From Takakia lepidozioides (taxonomy: Eukaryota > Streptophyta > Takakiopsida > Takakiales > Takakiaceae), in NCBI GenBank assembly GCA_030704615.1, contig CM060733.1:43152001-43216000 (forward strand): DNA of 64,000 nucleotides, given 5' to 3'. This document shows, piece after piece, positions 23,584-35,518 of the stretch (the stretch's first letter is position 1; each line of letters opens with the position of its first letter). Under the pieces are notes generated by a model that had not been told where the DNA came from, searched no databases, and saw nothing but the letters and a program-made list of their open reading frames with translations. The translations under genes were made by a program, and so were the position numbers.

Positions 23584-26229
23584 ATCCGCGAGTCGGTTAG
23601 CTAGTGCCACCTTCTGGAATATCGTCGTCAACTGTTATTTCGGATCAATCAAGTCGCGTATGATGTTGTCCCAGCCAACAGAAGAAGCCGCGGCGAGAGG
23701 AAGCTTCCAACGCTGAGCAGGAGGCGCAGAGTAAAGTCAATCTGGAAGAACAGCATTCCGATGGCTTCTCGCACAAGAACAAAGCTCGCAATCTGGCACG
23801 CACTCACACCATAGCTAAGTAGCCCCGTCTCCGCAGTCCACCCCCTCCTCTTCTTCGTCTCTCTCTTCCGCCCCCCTCTGCCCTCCCCACCACGCGCTCT
23901 TGTGGAGGCATGGAGGCATGGATGGATGGATGCGTGGATGCTGCCCGCATCCATCCATGCGTGCTCGCCGACTACCATCTATATTTACACATTTTTTATG
24001 CTATTATTTCTTGGAATAATCGACTGGTTAATGTATTATAACCAGTAGTGGTTCAGGGTTCAAATACTGGATGATTAGATTGCGATTCGAAAGCACGTGC
24101 CATGTATTTAAGTGATGGATTCGGTTCTATGGAATGGATGGAGGTTTGTAACTGATTTATGGTTTCTAGACTGTTCGGGTCCGTCAGGTACCCAGTTCAA
24201 ACCCGGGCTGCCAAAATGTGTTTGCGTGGGCAGCAAGGGAGGCGGCACGGGGCGTGTTGCGCAAGATTGTAAGGCCGGCAAGCAAACAAGTATCAAACAC
24301 GTGGGGCGGGGATGGATGGATGCTTGCTCTAGATTCGTCGGGAGACAAGGATGAGAATCGTATGGCTGTCGTTTAGGGTTTGTCTGTTTGGTTGGTGGAT
24401 GCGTGGCAGGGCCGCTGTCCGTGTGTGTGCCGCTGAGACGGAAGGCGGGCAGCTTGGGCGGCCATAGAAAAAGCTTTCTTATCTACTGCAGGTCGCCCCA
24501 GCAATGGCGGTGCTGGCGCGGTGTCTGCGCTTCGACCCGCCACACTTGTCGTGGCCTGCGCTTGCATTGCTTGGCAGGATTGCATTGCACCGTCTGCGAA
24601 TTGCAAGTGGCAGAGAAGCAGACTAGGATTCACGAAGCGTCGCGCAAGGATAGAATATCTCCACCTCTTCATGGCCAGCTCAGTTGGTTGGAAAGGCTGA
24701 AAGTCCGGCAGAGATTTGAATTTTGAGGGCGAGGGTTGAGAAATTGAGCACATGGTGAATGTGAGTGACAGTTGGTGTGTCGATGCACGCTGACAGGTGC
24801 CGCATGCATGCTGCCATCATGCGAAAGACTGCAACACTTTGATTCGATCGATCTCAAGGGAGCAGGGTGAGAAGGATGGAAAAAGGTAAAGCTGATGCCA
24901 TGTGTCTGTCGGCGGCTCCAAGGTCGGTTGAGAGAATCGTGATGTTTTGGAAGGATTCTAACTCAGATTGTACATGCTTTCCATGCAAACTGTCGTGGGA
25001 GTTGAACAGCGTCTCTGTCAGAATTGGCGAGTGCGGGCAAAGGATGAAAGCGTGCTGGCCAAGGCTTGCATATTTGGGGCCAAGGGATCATGAACCCTTG
25101 GCGGATACACACAGCTCACCGTGGGGCGGTAGGTACCGGACGATCGAGATGAGAGGAAAATTTCAAGTGGGAATGAGAGTCTGAAATCGCAGTGATGATT
25201 AACAATAAAGAGATGCAGATCTGTGGCCAGCTACAAACCTGGTTGCCTTCTGTCCTGTTGCTCCATCTTCGGTACTACCCTCATAATATAATTGTACTTG
25301 GATATCCCAATGTGGGGCCCTGCCGGTAGCAGTAGCACTGATTCATCAACTTGGATGGGCTCCCCCACCACACCGGCCATGACTTGGTGGGGCAGTGTGA
25401 GTGCAGCAGTGCAGCAGGAGTGACGGGACCTAAGTTACTCTGGTATTGAAAGCGATCGTTAAGAGCAGATCTTTGTGGCTCGTCCCACTGCTGATGATCC
25501 TGGAATTCTCATCACTAACCCTAACTGGAAAACGAATCCTTACTAGTTAGAAAAGATACTTGGGGCAGCCATGTGGCGGCTTGAGATCATAAGATTCGGG
25601 GTTGCACTGTGGGACAAGAAGCAAAATTAGCAGTCCACCCGACCGTTCCTCGACTTCCACACTCTTGCATTTGGTGGATGCCTGCCTGCCCCTCGGCTCT
25701 AATAAGTCCCAGTCAGTGAGGGGATAACTGCCCGGCCTCCCCCCTGCCCGCTGCACCACGTCCTCTACGCCACGCTGGCGCACAAGCAGCCTGGGGGCCC
25801 ACACATACATTCTTCCATTTTTAAGTATCAATTACATATTTTGTGCTGATGAGCTTGATATATATAGTAATATTATGATAAAATAATACATCTTGTTCAT
25901 GTATAGTTGAATGTGTTTTGTTTTAAATGACTTCTAACTTAGCTAGAGAAATTTAGATTGTGTTAGTTTAGGAATTATGTCATTTCAATGGGTTGCACGG
26001 ATGTCGCTCATCTTGATATCTCATCTTATATATGAACAACAATATATAACATATACTCGTTTATTAAGCTATAGACATAATTGTTTTATAAAAATGTGGG
26101 TTTAGCACAATGAGCCATATAAATATGAAAGAGTGTACAAAAATGGGTTTATGACTGTCAATTAACTGCCTTGCTTTCATGGGATCAATTGTGTAAAAAA
26201 CAACAACAGGGCGGGTTAGGAATCATAGA
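23584..26229. other. intergenic with simple repeats
   Basis: No supported gene. At 23907-23960 GGATGGATGGATG and its reverse complement CATCCATCCATG form an imperfect hairpin. GC-rich open frames at 24373-24753 on both strands have no family features. From about 25850 the DNA becomes very AT-rich. Confidence 0.35.
25690..25805 (-). repeat. dispersed GC-rich repeat, copy 1 (inverted relative to 29.1 kb)
   Basis: The reverse complement of 25730-25795 closely matches 29095-29185, including the core GCGTAGAGGACGTGG and GGAGGCCGGGCAG. The family is not recognised. Confidence 0.6.
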
Positions 26230-26720
26230 CCCCGCTGCGCAGATCAAGGCGCTACTTGGAAAATTGATCCCAAGAGCTATCAAAGTTCATAGAAACACAC
26301 CAAAGAGCAAGCTCATTCAGCCATAGCTTATGGGTTCCCTGCCGACCTCCTCTATCCTTTGGGCTCAATCACTAAGATGGATTGTTCAAGGAAAAAACGC
26401 CACTGTCTCTTTGGGTTCCAAGCCCTGGCAGTCTGTATGGAAGGCCTGGCACTGCATGAGAGGCAACGAATGCCTTTGAATCTCCAGGAATGCATGAGGC
26501 AACCTCTATTCCCTAATTACAACATGGATTCTGATATCTTACTATCGCAGACTCCGCAATGGGCTTTTTGGGAACAATAGGGATTCACTTATATTGCAAA
26601 TACGTGGTCTCAAGACCACTTCCTCTCGCAGGCCCAAGTAGCTGCTATGGTTGGCCGGAGGAGCGCTAGAGCTTGGGACACCATTTTGGCCAATGTTCCC
26701 CAGTACATGCTTCGGAGCAA
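26230..26720 (+). mobile_element. possible LINE polyprotein remnant
   Basis: Broken frames read LPTSSILWAQSLRWI, VSLGSKPWQSVWKAWHCM and then, after stops, FLSQAQVAAMVGRRSARAW. The Trp-rich spacing resembles the region after reverse transcriptase in plant LINEs. It is heavily decayed and the assignment is weak. Confidence 0.3.
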
Positions 26721-27299
26721 CGGAAGAGGAAGCTGCTTCAAGACATCCATGACTCCTGGGGCAACGGCTACATGCTCGGCGCCGGTGATTCCAACACACA
26801 ATTTGTCTAGCAACAATCCATCCCCCCTCAATGGGAGCTGGTCCCCTGGTGAGGGGGACGATGCGGATTACAATGGCGCCTGCGCGAGCGTGCATGAGAC
26901 CCCAAATTCCATGCTCAACTCAAGTTCTGAATGTGACTGCTCTGCTTGTCCATCTCGTGTCAGCTCCTCCGCCCACCATCTCCCTACTGCTGAGAAGACA
27001 TTGTGCTCAATTCGTTTAGGGCCTTGGTTCCCTTTAGATCGTTGATGTTCTTAGCCTAGTATTTTGTTGTTGTTCCTGGCCTAGCAATTCGTCATTCTCT
27101 GCCTCGCCTCACCTCTCCCAAGGCTCCCCCTGGCTCTCTTTCTATCTTTCGTCCCCCCCCCCCCCCAATTATCTATCCACCCCTCGCTTAGCAGGTTGGC
27201 TAAGGTCTCGGGGATGTTCCCCCTCAGTAAGAATTACGGCCCCCCTTGGTGGTTATTTTTTTAGTCCGGGCACGGAAAAATAAAATAAAAATTGGTTGC

Positions 27300-27617
27300 C
27301 ACGCCGAGCCGTCGCCCTAACCAACGCAGTCGCCGGGATGGTAGCGACGGCCGGCGTGGCTAGAAGGAGGGGGCCCTAGCGCCCTGGATGGCCAAGAAGC
27401 GACGGCGGGGCGTCACTGGAGGGGGGTAGCGGCTTGCAACCCCCATCCGTCGCATTTATGCGACGTCCGATTAGTGACTGCTCGTGCCATGCCCAGGCAT
27501 CGCAAAAGGGCGCCTGCGCCCCTGCCTCAAAAGCAGCGTTTAGTGACGCCGCGGCGTGGCAGCGCCGTTGCCGCAACGTCACTAAACACCCCCCCCCCCC
27601 CCCCTGTTCCTGTAGTG
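27300..27617 (+). mobile_element. right end of a CACTA-type DNA transposon with subterminal repeats
   Basis: The sequence ends CTGTTCCTGTAGTG at 27604-27617, the reverse complement of the CACTACAGGAACAG type of CACTA terminus. It is followed by TAC, a possible three-base target duplication. Inside lie several copies of AGCGACGG/CCGTCGC (27310, 27340, 27399, 27446) and a short inverted repeat GTTTAGTGACG / CGTCACTAAAC (27538-27548 and 27577-27587), typical of En/Spm subterminal arrays. No matching left terminus was found, so this is a partial element. A run of C at 27588-27604 separates the array from the terminus. Confidence 0.5.
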
Positions 27618-27928
27618 TACATGGTAAGGGGTTGGTCGATAATGGTCGCATGCAGAACCGCAAAACTACCCCTAGATCCCAACTTGCGAGAAGCTCCGAG
27701 TGTGGAGTAGAGCCCAACAACCAGGACCAATTTACTTGTCGAACCTGAGCTTCACGGGAGCTCCTTCCCTGGCGGTGCTTCTAGTTAACGTCCCTATCGA
27801 AATCCAGGAAGAAGCGCGCCCCGGCCTCCCCTGCCTCTGGGACTGAACTCCATGTACAGGCATTTGGCGAAGGGCTGGAGCAAAGGATTCCCTGCTTGGC
27901 CTAGGAATCTTTGAAGGCTCCGTGTAAG

Positions 27929-28470
27929 TTAAGCCCCAGGATATTTGGCGATGTCTGGAGTCAATTTCAACCAAGCTTTCCTAGCCTCAGCTTGTTCATA
28001 AAAAAAAACCATAGCCAACAACATTGAAATCGTGCAATTGGAGTTGTTAAAGGTCCATTCGCATCTTGTTTTCCAAATGTGCCATAGCCCGGCTGCTCTG
28101 ATTGTTTCAGACACCTGGCAAGATGATGCAAGTTGTTTTGTTGATGGATCATAGTTGAGGAACAAGGCTGTGGGCTTGGGGCCCAGGTTCGAAGGACTAA
28201 GCTGAGTATCGGCCAATGGAATTTTACAATGAAGGAGGCAGTGCTCAATCGATTCCACCACCCCCAACGAACAACATCTGCATACGAGAACTGGAGCCAT
28301 CGAGGACCCTGTTCGCAACCTGCCAGAGGAAGGCATTAACCTTCGCAGGTCTCATTTTCACCCAAATTCCATTCCAGATTTCCTTCCAACGTTCCTCTTG
28401 GAAGCTGGCGGCCCCCCATTTGGCGTCCCATGTGGAAGTGTGGAGGGGAGAAGCATTGAGGCATTTGTAA
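27929..28470 (-). mobile_element. LINE 3' fragment with zf-RVT domain
   Basis: Reading on the minus strand from about 28470: a Trp-rich stretch, then MRPAKVNAFLWQVANRVLDG, a Cys cluster (CRCCSLG), ESIEHCLLHC and LWHIWKTRCEWTFNN. This is the zinc-binding domain that follows reverse transcriptase in plant LINEs. The frame changes at least once near 28240, so the fragment is dead. Confidence 0.75.
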
Positions 28471-29608
28471 CCATTTTTCGTATATTATAGTGGAGTATAC
28501 TAACATGTTGTTATATTCATCAAATGTTCACATTTAGTATAATCCACTATATTCACTATAATGTGAACCCGTGTTTTGTTTTTGGAATTTGAAAAAAAAC
28601 GCGAGTGGCTAGAGAGTTTGGCAAAAAATAGCCATACATTCTGTTCATCCACTGAAATTAGGACAGAATCATTCATTTTTGTACACAAATCCATTTATAT
28701 CATCCATATCTGGCAAATTCATCCATAATGTTTTCTTTCATTTGGAGAAATTTGGCGATTTCATCCATGAAAAAACAAGGAATTTGCGACAAAATATTCC
28801 TTTTTTTCCCTGAGGTCGAAATTTGGCGAAAATCCGCCAGCAAAAAAAACGCTGATGTGAACACTTACAATAGTATTTTCATATATCTAAGATATTCAAG
28901 TGTACATATAAATTCAGAAAAGCAAAACAAAGAAAAACAGCTACAGTACTACATAGGTACAGTCGTAAGATAGTTAGTGGCAATATGGCAATAGCAGTAT
29001 ACGTTCTATAAGTTGCCTCACATAAGTTATACTTGTGACATAAGTTATGGGACACCGCTCCCGCAGCATAGCCCATACACTCCATGCCAAGGCCTGCCCC
29101 TAGCTTGTGCGCCAGCGTGGCAGGAGGCCGTCCACCGGAGGGCTTGTGCCAACGTGGCGTAGAGGACGTGGCGAAGCGGGCAGGTTGGAGGCCGGGCAGC
29201 CACGGCACGATCCCTGCACTGTACAGGGAGGGCTGGTGTGGTAGCCATGTTTGCTGCACGCCTGCTGCCCCGCCAGATTCTTTCCTGCGCGCTCTCACCA
29301 AACTTTCATTGCAGGGTCTCAAATCGCTGGTTCTGGTAATGCAGTCAGTAAGTGAAGCAATGGATGCGCTACTTACTTAGTGCGGGCTTGTAATGCGGTG
29401 CTAAACAGTCAGTGTAGCGGCAGCTGCAGAGATAAGACGGTATGGCCAGTCTGGGCCGTGTAACGTTTACACTTTACACACTCACATGTATTCAATGTCC
29501 ATGCAACTGAGATGCAGCAAATATTCTGCGGCCACAGAAAGATCCTTGGGGGAGAAGCTATGATGACGAGCATGAGCGTGTGGAGCGAGCTTGGTGGTGA
29601 GCCTTGCC
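28471..29608. other. AT-rich spacer and second copy of the 25.7 kb repeat
   Basis: 28471-29000 is AT-rich with no gene. 29040-29200 holds the GC-rich repeat that matches 25690-25805 in inverted orientation, with a short internal duplication of GCGCCAGCGTGGC-like sequence. No gene is supported. Confidence 0.4.
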
Positions 29609-30127
29609 CACAATGTATCCGCTTCCAAGACGATCGGAACAAGAGGAGGTGCGGGGAAATGTGGTAGGCAGGATTGAAGCAAACAGCGAGCCCATCCACC
29701 CACTGATTGGCTGCAGCAAAAACAAAAGAGAGGGATGCAATGAGAGTGAGCATGGGATTCGGTGTGGTGGTTGCGGTGGGGTAGGCAACTTGTGGACTTG
29801 TGAATCTTACTACCCTAGTGTACCTGCTACCTACCTTCTTAGCTCAAATTGCAGATGATGACTCGTGATGAGGGGGAGTGTAGTTTATGAAGACAAATGG
29901 ATGGCTGTGGACTGATAGCACAACGGATGACCATGAATAAAAATTCCCCGTGGTTTCCTTTTCATGAAAAAGAGGAATGCATGTGTTTACACTGAGTAGC
30001 CAAGTCCTCAAATGGATTTCAAACTTTGGGTAGACAGCCTGCCAGCTCCCAAGTAGTGCCTTCATTCACCCATATTGTATTCATAATTTTATTGTACACT
30101 TCAAAACTACACAGTCCTGGGTGAACA
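29609..30127 (+). repeat. duplicate of the CCX 5' flank, copy 1
   Basis: Nearly identical in the same orientation to 35519-35999, from TGTATCCGCTT to CAGTCCTGGGTGAACAT, with small indels. The second copy starts right at the 5' side of the CCX start codon, so the promoter/leader of CCX has been duplicated about 6 kb away, downstream of that gene. Confidence 0.8.
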
Positions 30128-30769
30128 TGGACCTCTTTCCCCTTTTCCAGAGCTCCCAGGCTTGCACAGGCATTGCAAATACAAACAAATGTGATGTGGT
30201 TGGGCTTCACCCCTTCGCGCAGCATTTGCTCAATAGGTCTCCAAAGCATTCCTACCACACCCATGCTTGGTAAATCCTGCCAACATTATATTCCACGTTA
30301 TCAAAGGTCGATGCGGCATTCTGTTGAACTCTTGGTGAGCAAACATGATGTTCCCACACTTAAGATACATGTCGACAAGGGTTTTTGGCTTGAATCCACT
30401 TCGGATAATGTGAGTGTGCACCTGCTTTCCAGCTTCCAGACCTTCCATCTTGATGCACTTAAGCAAGAGATAGACATTATTTGAATCTGCTGACATGCCT
30501 CCTTGGTTTGAAGTTTGTAGAGCCTTTGTCAGTCTGCCTGCCACACAAAGTATCTTCACATGCCCAGAAGTGCCAGAAGAGGCATTGTGGACTCCCTCCC
30601 TTGATCCACTTTCAGAAGAGGTGCCTGATTTTATCAACTGTGCCGCTGCAGCTGCTGCCTTTAGTTGACCATCTACGCATGCAGGTTTCTTGTAGCTATT
30701 GATCCACAGGGAATCATAGGTAATCTGGAGCTTGAAGTCCGGCCCTCTTGGATGAATCTGGACCCACAC
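30019..30769 (-). pseudogene. OSB PDF motif joined to a PPR protein fragment
   Basis: One open frame of 179 codons (30769 down to 30230) begins with RGPDFKLQITYDSLWINSY, which fits the second half of the PDF motif of organellar single-stranded DNA-binding (OSB) proteins. It then runs directly into a PPR protein start (HVKILCVAGRLTKALQ, NNVYLLLKCIKMEGLEAGKQ, VDMYLKCGNIMFAHQEF). The PPR series continues in a second overlapping frame (EQMLREGVKPNHITFVCICN, ALEKGKEVH), so there is a frameshift near 30235-30262. PPR proteins bind organellar RNA. It is probably a pseudogene; whether the OSB-PPR junction is ever transcribed is unknown. Confidence 0.55.
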
Positions 30770-30789
30770 TCTACCCTGCTCCTTCAGCT

Positions 30790-31110
30790 ATCCATGCCTC
30801 TGCACAAATCATGCATACATCCTTGCCTTGCTGCTGCTAGCAGCTGACAGTGAGCCTAGAATTGTTCCAGCAAACACCCCAACCCTACTTATCACACTAG
30901 TTCCTATGCTGACTTCCATCTGCTTCCAAAAAGCATTCACCTTTACGCCTATTGTTCCACCATTGACTGGGATCGGAAACATATTCACTCCAGAACTTCT
31001 CCTTGTCTCTGTTATCTGTCTGTCTTTCGATACTTTCCTGTTGCCACATTGGCAGTAACATGTCGAAATCAATCCAAAACCACCATAGATCCACCAACGA
31101 GCTAACTTGC
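30790..31110 (-). pseudogene. OSB-like fragment, copy 2
   Basis: The minus strand reads DFDMLLPMWQQESIERQT and FWSEYVSDPSQWWNNRRK, matching the first half of the OSB PDF motif (W-x-x-x-F-x-x-P-x-x-W-W-D-N-R). The second half of the motif sits at 30640-30765, after a possible intron. OSB1 of Arabidopsis restrains mitochondrial DNA recombination. Only a short part of the protein remains. Confidence 0.5.
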
Positions 31111-31204
31111 AGAATTCAACATGAAAATTTAGGGACGACTCTGATAACAAGGAAAAACAGGCTGAAGTAGAAGGTGCCTTCATGAGCAGTGCCTTGTTCT
31201 ATAA

Positions 31205-31770
31205 ATTGTGCTGCTGCAAAGCTGCTGTTTCCAGTTGACCATCTACCCATGCAGATTTCTTGTAGCTATTGATCCACACGGGATCAGAAGTAATCTTGTG
31301 TTTTAAATCCGGCCCTCTTGGATGAATCTGGACCTCTCTATCCCTGATCCTTCAGCTATCCCTGCCTGTGGACAAATCATGAATACATCCTCAGCCTTGC
31401 TGCTAGCAGCTGACACTGACGGCATGAAGATCTTCCAGCAAACACCCCAACCCTACTTATTACAGTAGTTCCAATTCTGAATTGCATCTGCTTCTCTCTG
31501 TAGTCCAACAAGCATTCACCTTTTTGTCTCCATTGTCCACCATTGACTGGGGTCGGAAAAGTGTTCATTCCAAAGCTTCTCCTCATCTGTTGTCTGTTTT
31601 TGGATACTTTCCTGCTGCCACATCGGCAGTAACTTGTCGAAGTCACTCCAAACCACCACAGATCCACCCAACTAGCTAAGTTACAGAATTCAATATGCAT
31701 CTTAGGGCCGAGTCTGATGAGAGGGCAAAACAGGCTGAAATAGATCGAAGAAGAAGGTGCCCTCACCACA
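31205..31770 (-). pseudogene. OSB-like fragment, copy 1
   Basis: The minus strand reads VVWSDFDKLLPMWQQES, then KLWNEHFSDPSQWWTMETKR, then (31330 to 31205) IHPRGPDLKHKITSDPVWIN and YKKSAWVDGQLE. Both halves of the OSB PDF motif are present, interrupted by about 100 bases. This block is a direct tandem duplicate of 30630-31190. Confidence 0.5.
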
Positions 31771-31990
31771 TTGTCCTTGACATTGTGTCATGACCCAGGG
31801 AGGATTTGACCGACTATCAACCCAAAAGGACCTCTTGTGTGTGCTACTTGTGTCTGTAGTCAGGTAGTGTCGGATTTGTCTGTGAGAACCACCACGGTGC
31901 AGCTAAGCAGGCAGGATTGAAACGCAGCCTGGTAAGACCACGCTGACTCATTAAAGGAAGAATACCAAATCATGGTACTAACAGGAGCCA
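31704..31990 (+). repeat. dispersed repeat shared with 61.1-61.7 kb
   Basis: GCCGAGTCTGATGAGAGGGC through GAAGAATACCAAATCATGG closely matches 61267-61570. At 31.7 kb it overlaps the upstream end of the OSB-like fragment. It may be part of a transposon that carried OSB sequence. Confidence 0.7.
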
Positions 31991-32397
31991 AATCACATTC
32001 CAAGAGACTAAATTTCGCTCAGCTGGCTAATTTTGAGTTTCCAGTGCAGTCATGTAGTTGTCAATGCGAAGCTGCATTTCAACTTATTGCTGGACAGTGG
32101 TTGGTTAAGCCATTTTGGCAATGCACCCAATCCAAACAATTTTGTTTCCAGATATTTCATAAGCCCTCCTCAACCTCCTCAACCGGCCAAAAAAAAAATT
32201 ATATTGCAGTTTATTCTATGAAGAGAGTCCCCATCATGCTTGCATGTGCTTACTTTGGACCTTAGCTTTGTCCGGAAATTGTTTCCAGCATGTTTTCGAA
32301 ATGACATCCCCACCCTCAGGAGAGGGCTATATTCACATTGAAGAAAAGGGGTTCTTAAACTACCTTTATCTGCCTATCCATCTTCATCTCTCTCTGG

Positions 32398-35300
32398 CTA
32401 CCGAACTCCATTATTTCTAAAGGCCAGCGCAGAAGGAAGACCTGCCATAGAAATGAGACCAAGAATGTTGGCCAGCCGCAGTGCAAGAAATGATGCATAC
32501 AGAAACAATAGTCCAATTCCAAGACCCTTGCTGGGGGCCATTCTTCGGGCTGGCAAAACTACGAGGGCCCAAAGCAGTATGACAAAAAGAAACCCAAGGG
32601 TATAGAATAATGTATTATCAGTGGGGACAACGAAGGCCAAAGGATAGGTCTTCCAGCTAGCAAGCAAAAGGGAGAGACCCAAACCAACCAGCGTGTTGAA
32701 CATAGGCCCTGCATAGCAACCAGACATTGCAATCTGGACCCCGTCACTTCCGTTGGATGCAAGGGCAAGATTTGACACCAAATCCCCGATCGAATTTCCC
32801 CACGCAAGGACAGTAAGGCCCAGAATAGCAGCATCAATATCCAACATCACACCTAAGGAAACCAATGCTGCCACAAGCTCGTTTGCAACCAGATAGAACC
32901 ACACAACGCTCATTATGAATCCCCCAACCACCCATGGAAACAGGTACTGGCGGGGAGGGTGCTCAGACGTTGTGGTAACGAATGCAAGAATACTCAAGAG
33001 AGCTCCTACACTTCCGCCAAACATATATACTCTTACGCTGCCCCCCAAAGGATGGCCTTCATTGCTATCCCATACTGCTGCCAAAAGAGTTGGGGACAAT
33101 GCTGCACTTGCAATTGCAAATGGACGAGACCACCGCGAGTCTTCAACGATGGGAATGGTTAGGCGACGGGGAAGAGTGAGAAGAATCTCCAGAGTTCGAC
33201 AAAGTAGCCGTTGAAGCGATCTCCCAGCCTGAAAAATCAGTTAGTAAGGTCTACAAACAACAGGCCTCTCTAAGCATGAGGGAAGACATTCAAGGAGCAC
33301 CTGTCCTTGAGATCTGTTTGCTGGCATAACGAGCTATATCTGTGATCTTTATGTAGTTTCTGTTAGGAGAGATTCTCTCCTTTTCAAGAGTAACCCTATC
33401 AAATGAGCTGTGAGTTATTATCAGGACAAGTCATGGAGGAAGATGCCTTGAACTGGGTAGCTATTAATCCAGTAACAATCCAAATCTGACAAATCTGTAG
33501 GCATTATACAACACCAAGGATTTCTTATGAATTCTTTATCTCCATTTCAACTTCATTCACTCAACTTCCTAGCCCAACCCTACCAAAACAAGTACTGTTA
33601 CGTGGACAAAACGCATCCTCAGCCCTGGAAGGACCCAAATGATGACTATGGATGGTTCGAATGTGCATGCAATCTCACCTGCAATTCGGCTTCTTGCTGC
33701 TCACTCCATCCCCACAGAGGACGGTAAGACGTCTCCAATGGGGCCAAGCCCTTGTGTGAGTAGATGGCAACATGAGAGGCCCACATCCACTGGGGCAGAT
33801 TGGTCTCAGTTGACGGGCCTGCATCGATAGATTCAGAGAATGGTCCCAACTGTTCCTCGTCACTTAGGTAGGAAGAACGAAGCGGCGAATAACCTGCCAA
33901 TCGAAGACAAACAGGACTACTTATGCTGCCCTGCCATATTGCCTCATTGTGGGGCAACAGTCAGACAAGGCATACAACGAGTTAAGAGCAACTGTACCTT
34001 GACATAGCAGTCCAGTGGACTTTGGCAAACGGTCTAACTGTCAAAGGTGGGTACAATGCTAAAATATTTTGGTAAGATTTTCAAGGCCACATACTGCAAA
34101 TTTTTAGGATTTTTCTTGTTGACTCACTCCTGGTATTTCAAAGGGTGCTACAAACTGAAATTTGACTCCAGTTGCAAATAGGAAGAGAGAGAGAGAGAGA
34201 GAGGCTTGAATATCATACTTTCAAGAAGAGGCTCTAAGGCATATGATGACTGCCGCTTCTTGTGGGTCTTCACCCATTCTCCAGCAGCAACTGTTATCGC
34301 GTACACCACATATATTGAACTGAACGCAACAGCTCCCCAGAAATGTACTTTTCCAACAATGAGGATAATGCAGAGAACCCCCAAGGAGACCAGGAAGAAC
34401 CCAATATCCCTGAAAAAGCAACTGCGATCCAGGTGTATCATGCCTGTCCCAGGGGCACTTGATACCACCAGACAAACTGACCCGGCCACCACTGAAGTGA
34501 CAAAGACCGCACCCCCTAGCACACTATTCAGCCCAACCTGCAACCAGAAAAATTAATAGGGGAAGATTATTAATGCACCACTCTGGGTGTTATTTTCTTT
34601 AGTGTCCAATTAGCCTGATTCAATGTCCCCTTGTAAGTGTGTCAATTTCAGCCTAGGTCTTTTGAGTCTCCACCCATAGTAAAATTTGTTTCAAACACAT
34701 GCACATCCTTCTCTCACTTCCCCATACACACTCCTGCCTTACAATAATAAAAGAGGCGTGCTTCAGTATTGAACAAGGAAAGTAAAGATGGAAGCAAAGC
34801 AAATTACCTGGCCATGTTCGGATCCCATGAACGCAGCAATGCTCGCAAACACATCAGGGGCTCCATTTCCAAGGGGAAGGAGTGAAACCCCAGCCACTGT
34901 AGGTGGCAGCAGCAACAGATTTGAGAGCTTTTCCAGTGAAGAACAAAAGAAGTCGGCCGCTGTATTCCCCAGCATATAGAAGAGAGCCATCAGCCATAGA
35001 AACAATACGAAATATGCGATACTCGGCGAATGTGCGCACTTGCAATAGAAAAAATCTGTGTACTCGATCAGTGTTCCGGACCGGCACTGTGGATTGGCTC
35101 GCACGTAAGAGCATGAATCCGGAAAGCCCAAGTGAGCTCTGACATTTTGACACGGAGTAAAGATCTCCTCGCCTCCTTCAAAGAGGGTTGTTCCGTTGTC
35201 TAAAATAGGGTTTGCTAAAGTTTCTGTGGGAAGGAGTGTTCCATTCTTCACAGCAGCCTTGATACTCTCTAGACCCAGAATACGCCTGAATGCCCCCTGG

Positions 35301-35503
35301 CTTCCCTGCTCGGATGCATGTGGGCACGAGGTGTCTGACTTCCAATCATGGCTAGATCTGAGGTGTATTCTGCGGTTGATAGCCCGTATAGGGCCGGATG
35401 AAGGATCCTTACCATAGAGATGTGTCCGCAGAAGCACAAGGAAGAGAATAAAAGAAACAAGGTAGAGGAAAGGCCGAATTCGGTGACCCCACTTGCTGGC
35501 CAT
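32398..35503 (-). CDS. cation/calcium exchanger, CCX family
   Basis: Four exons with matching phases: 34808-35503, 34219-34537, 33679-33893, 32398-33228, encoding 686 residues. An N-terminal signal anchor ([15 protein letters not shown]) is followed by a Cys-rich lumenal part ([23 protein letters not shown]) and two clusters of membrane helices. Each cluster carries an alpha repeat: [11 protein letters not shown] in exon 1 and [13 protein letters not shown] in exon 4. Exon 3 encodes the hydrophilic loop ([14 protein letters not shown]). CCX proteins exchange K+, Na+ or Ca2+ against protons or other cations across vacuolar, ER or plasma membranes. The ATG at 35503 abuts a duplicated flank (35519-35999). 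An AG microsatellite lies in intron 2 beside the donor. All landmarks look intact. The exact cation and membrane cannot be told from sequence. Confidence 0.92.
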
Positions 35504-35518
35504 CTCTCCCTTGCCGAC

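Larger units (their letters stand above)
30655..31790 (+). repeat. direct tandem duplication of about 550 bases
   Basis: 30655-31190 and 31235-31790 align along their length with scattered substitutions and small indels; landmarks are AGTTGACCATCTAC and CCCAACCCTACTTAT. The duplicated unit is the OSB-like fragment. Confidence 0.8.

Noticed and set aside
24150-24215. possible tRNA gene (AGTTCAAACCC)
   Set aside because: Only a B-box-like string is present; no acceptor stem pairing or A box at proper spacing was found.
24373-24753. overlapping GC-rich frames on both strands
   Set aside because: No domain, no repeats and no splice context; consistent with chance openness in GC-rich DNA.
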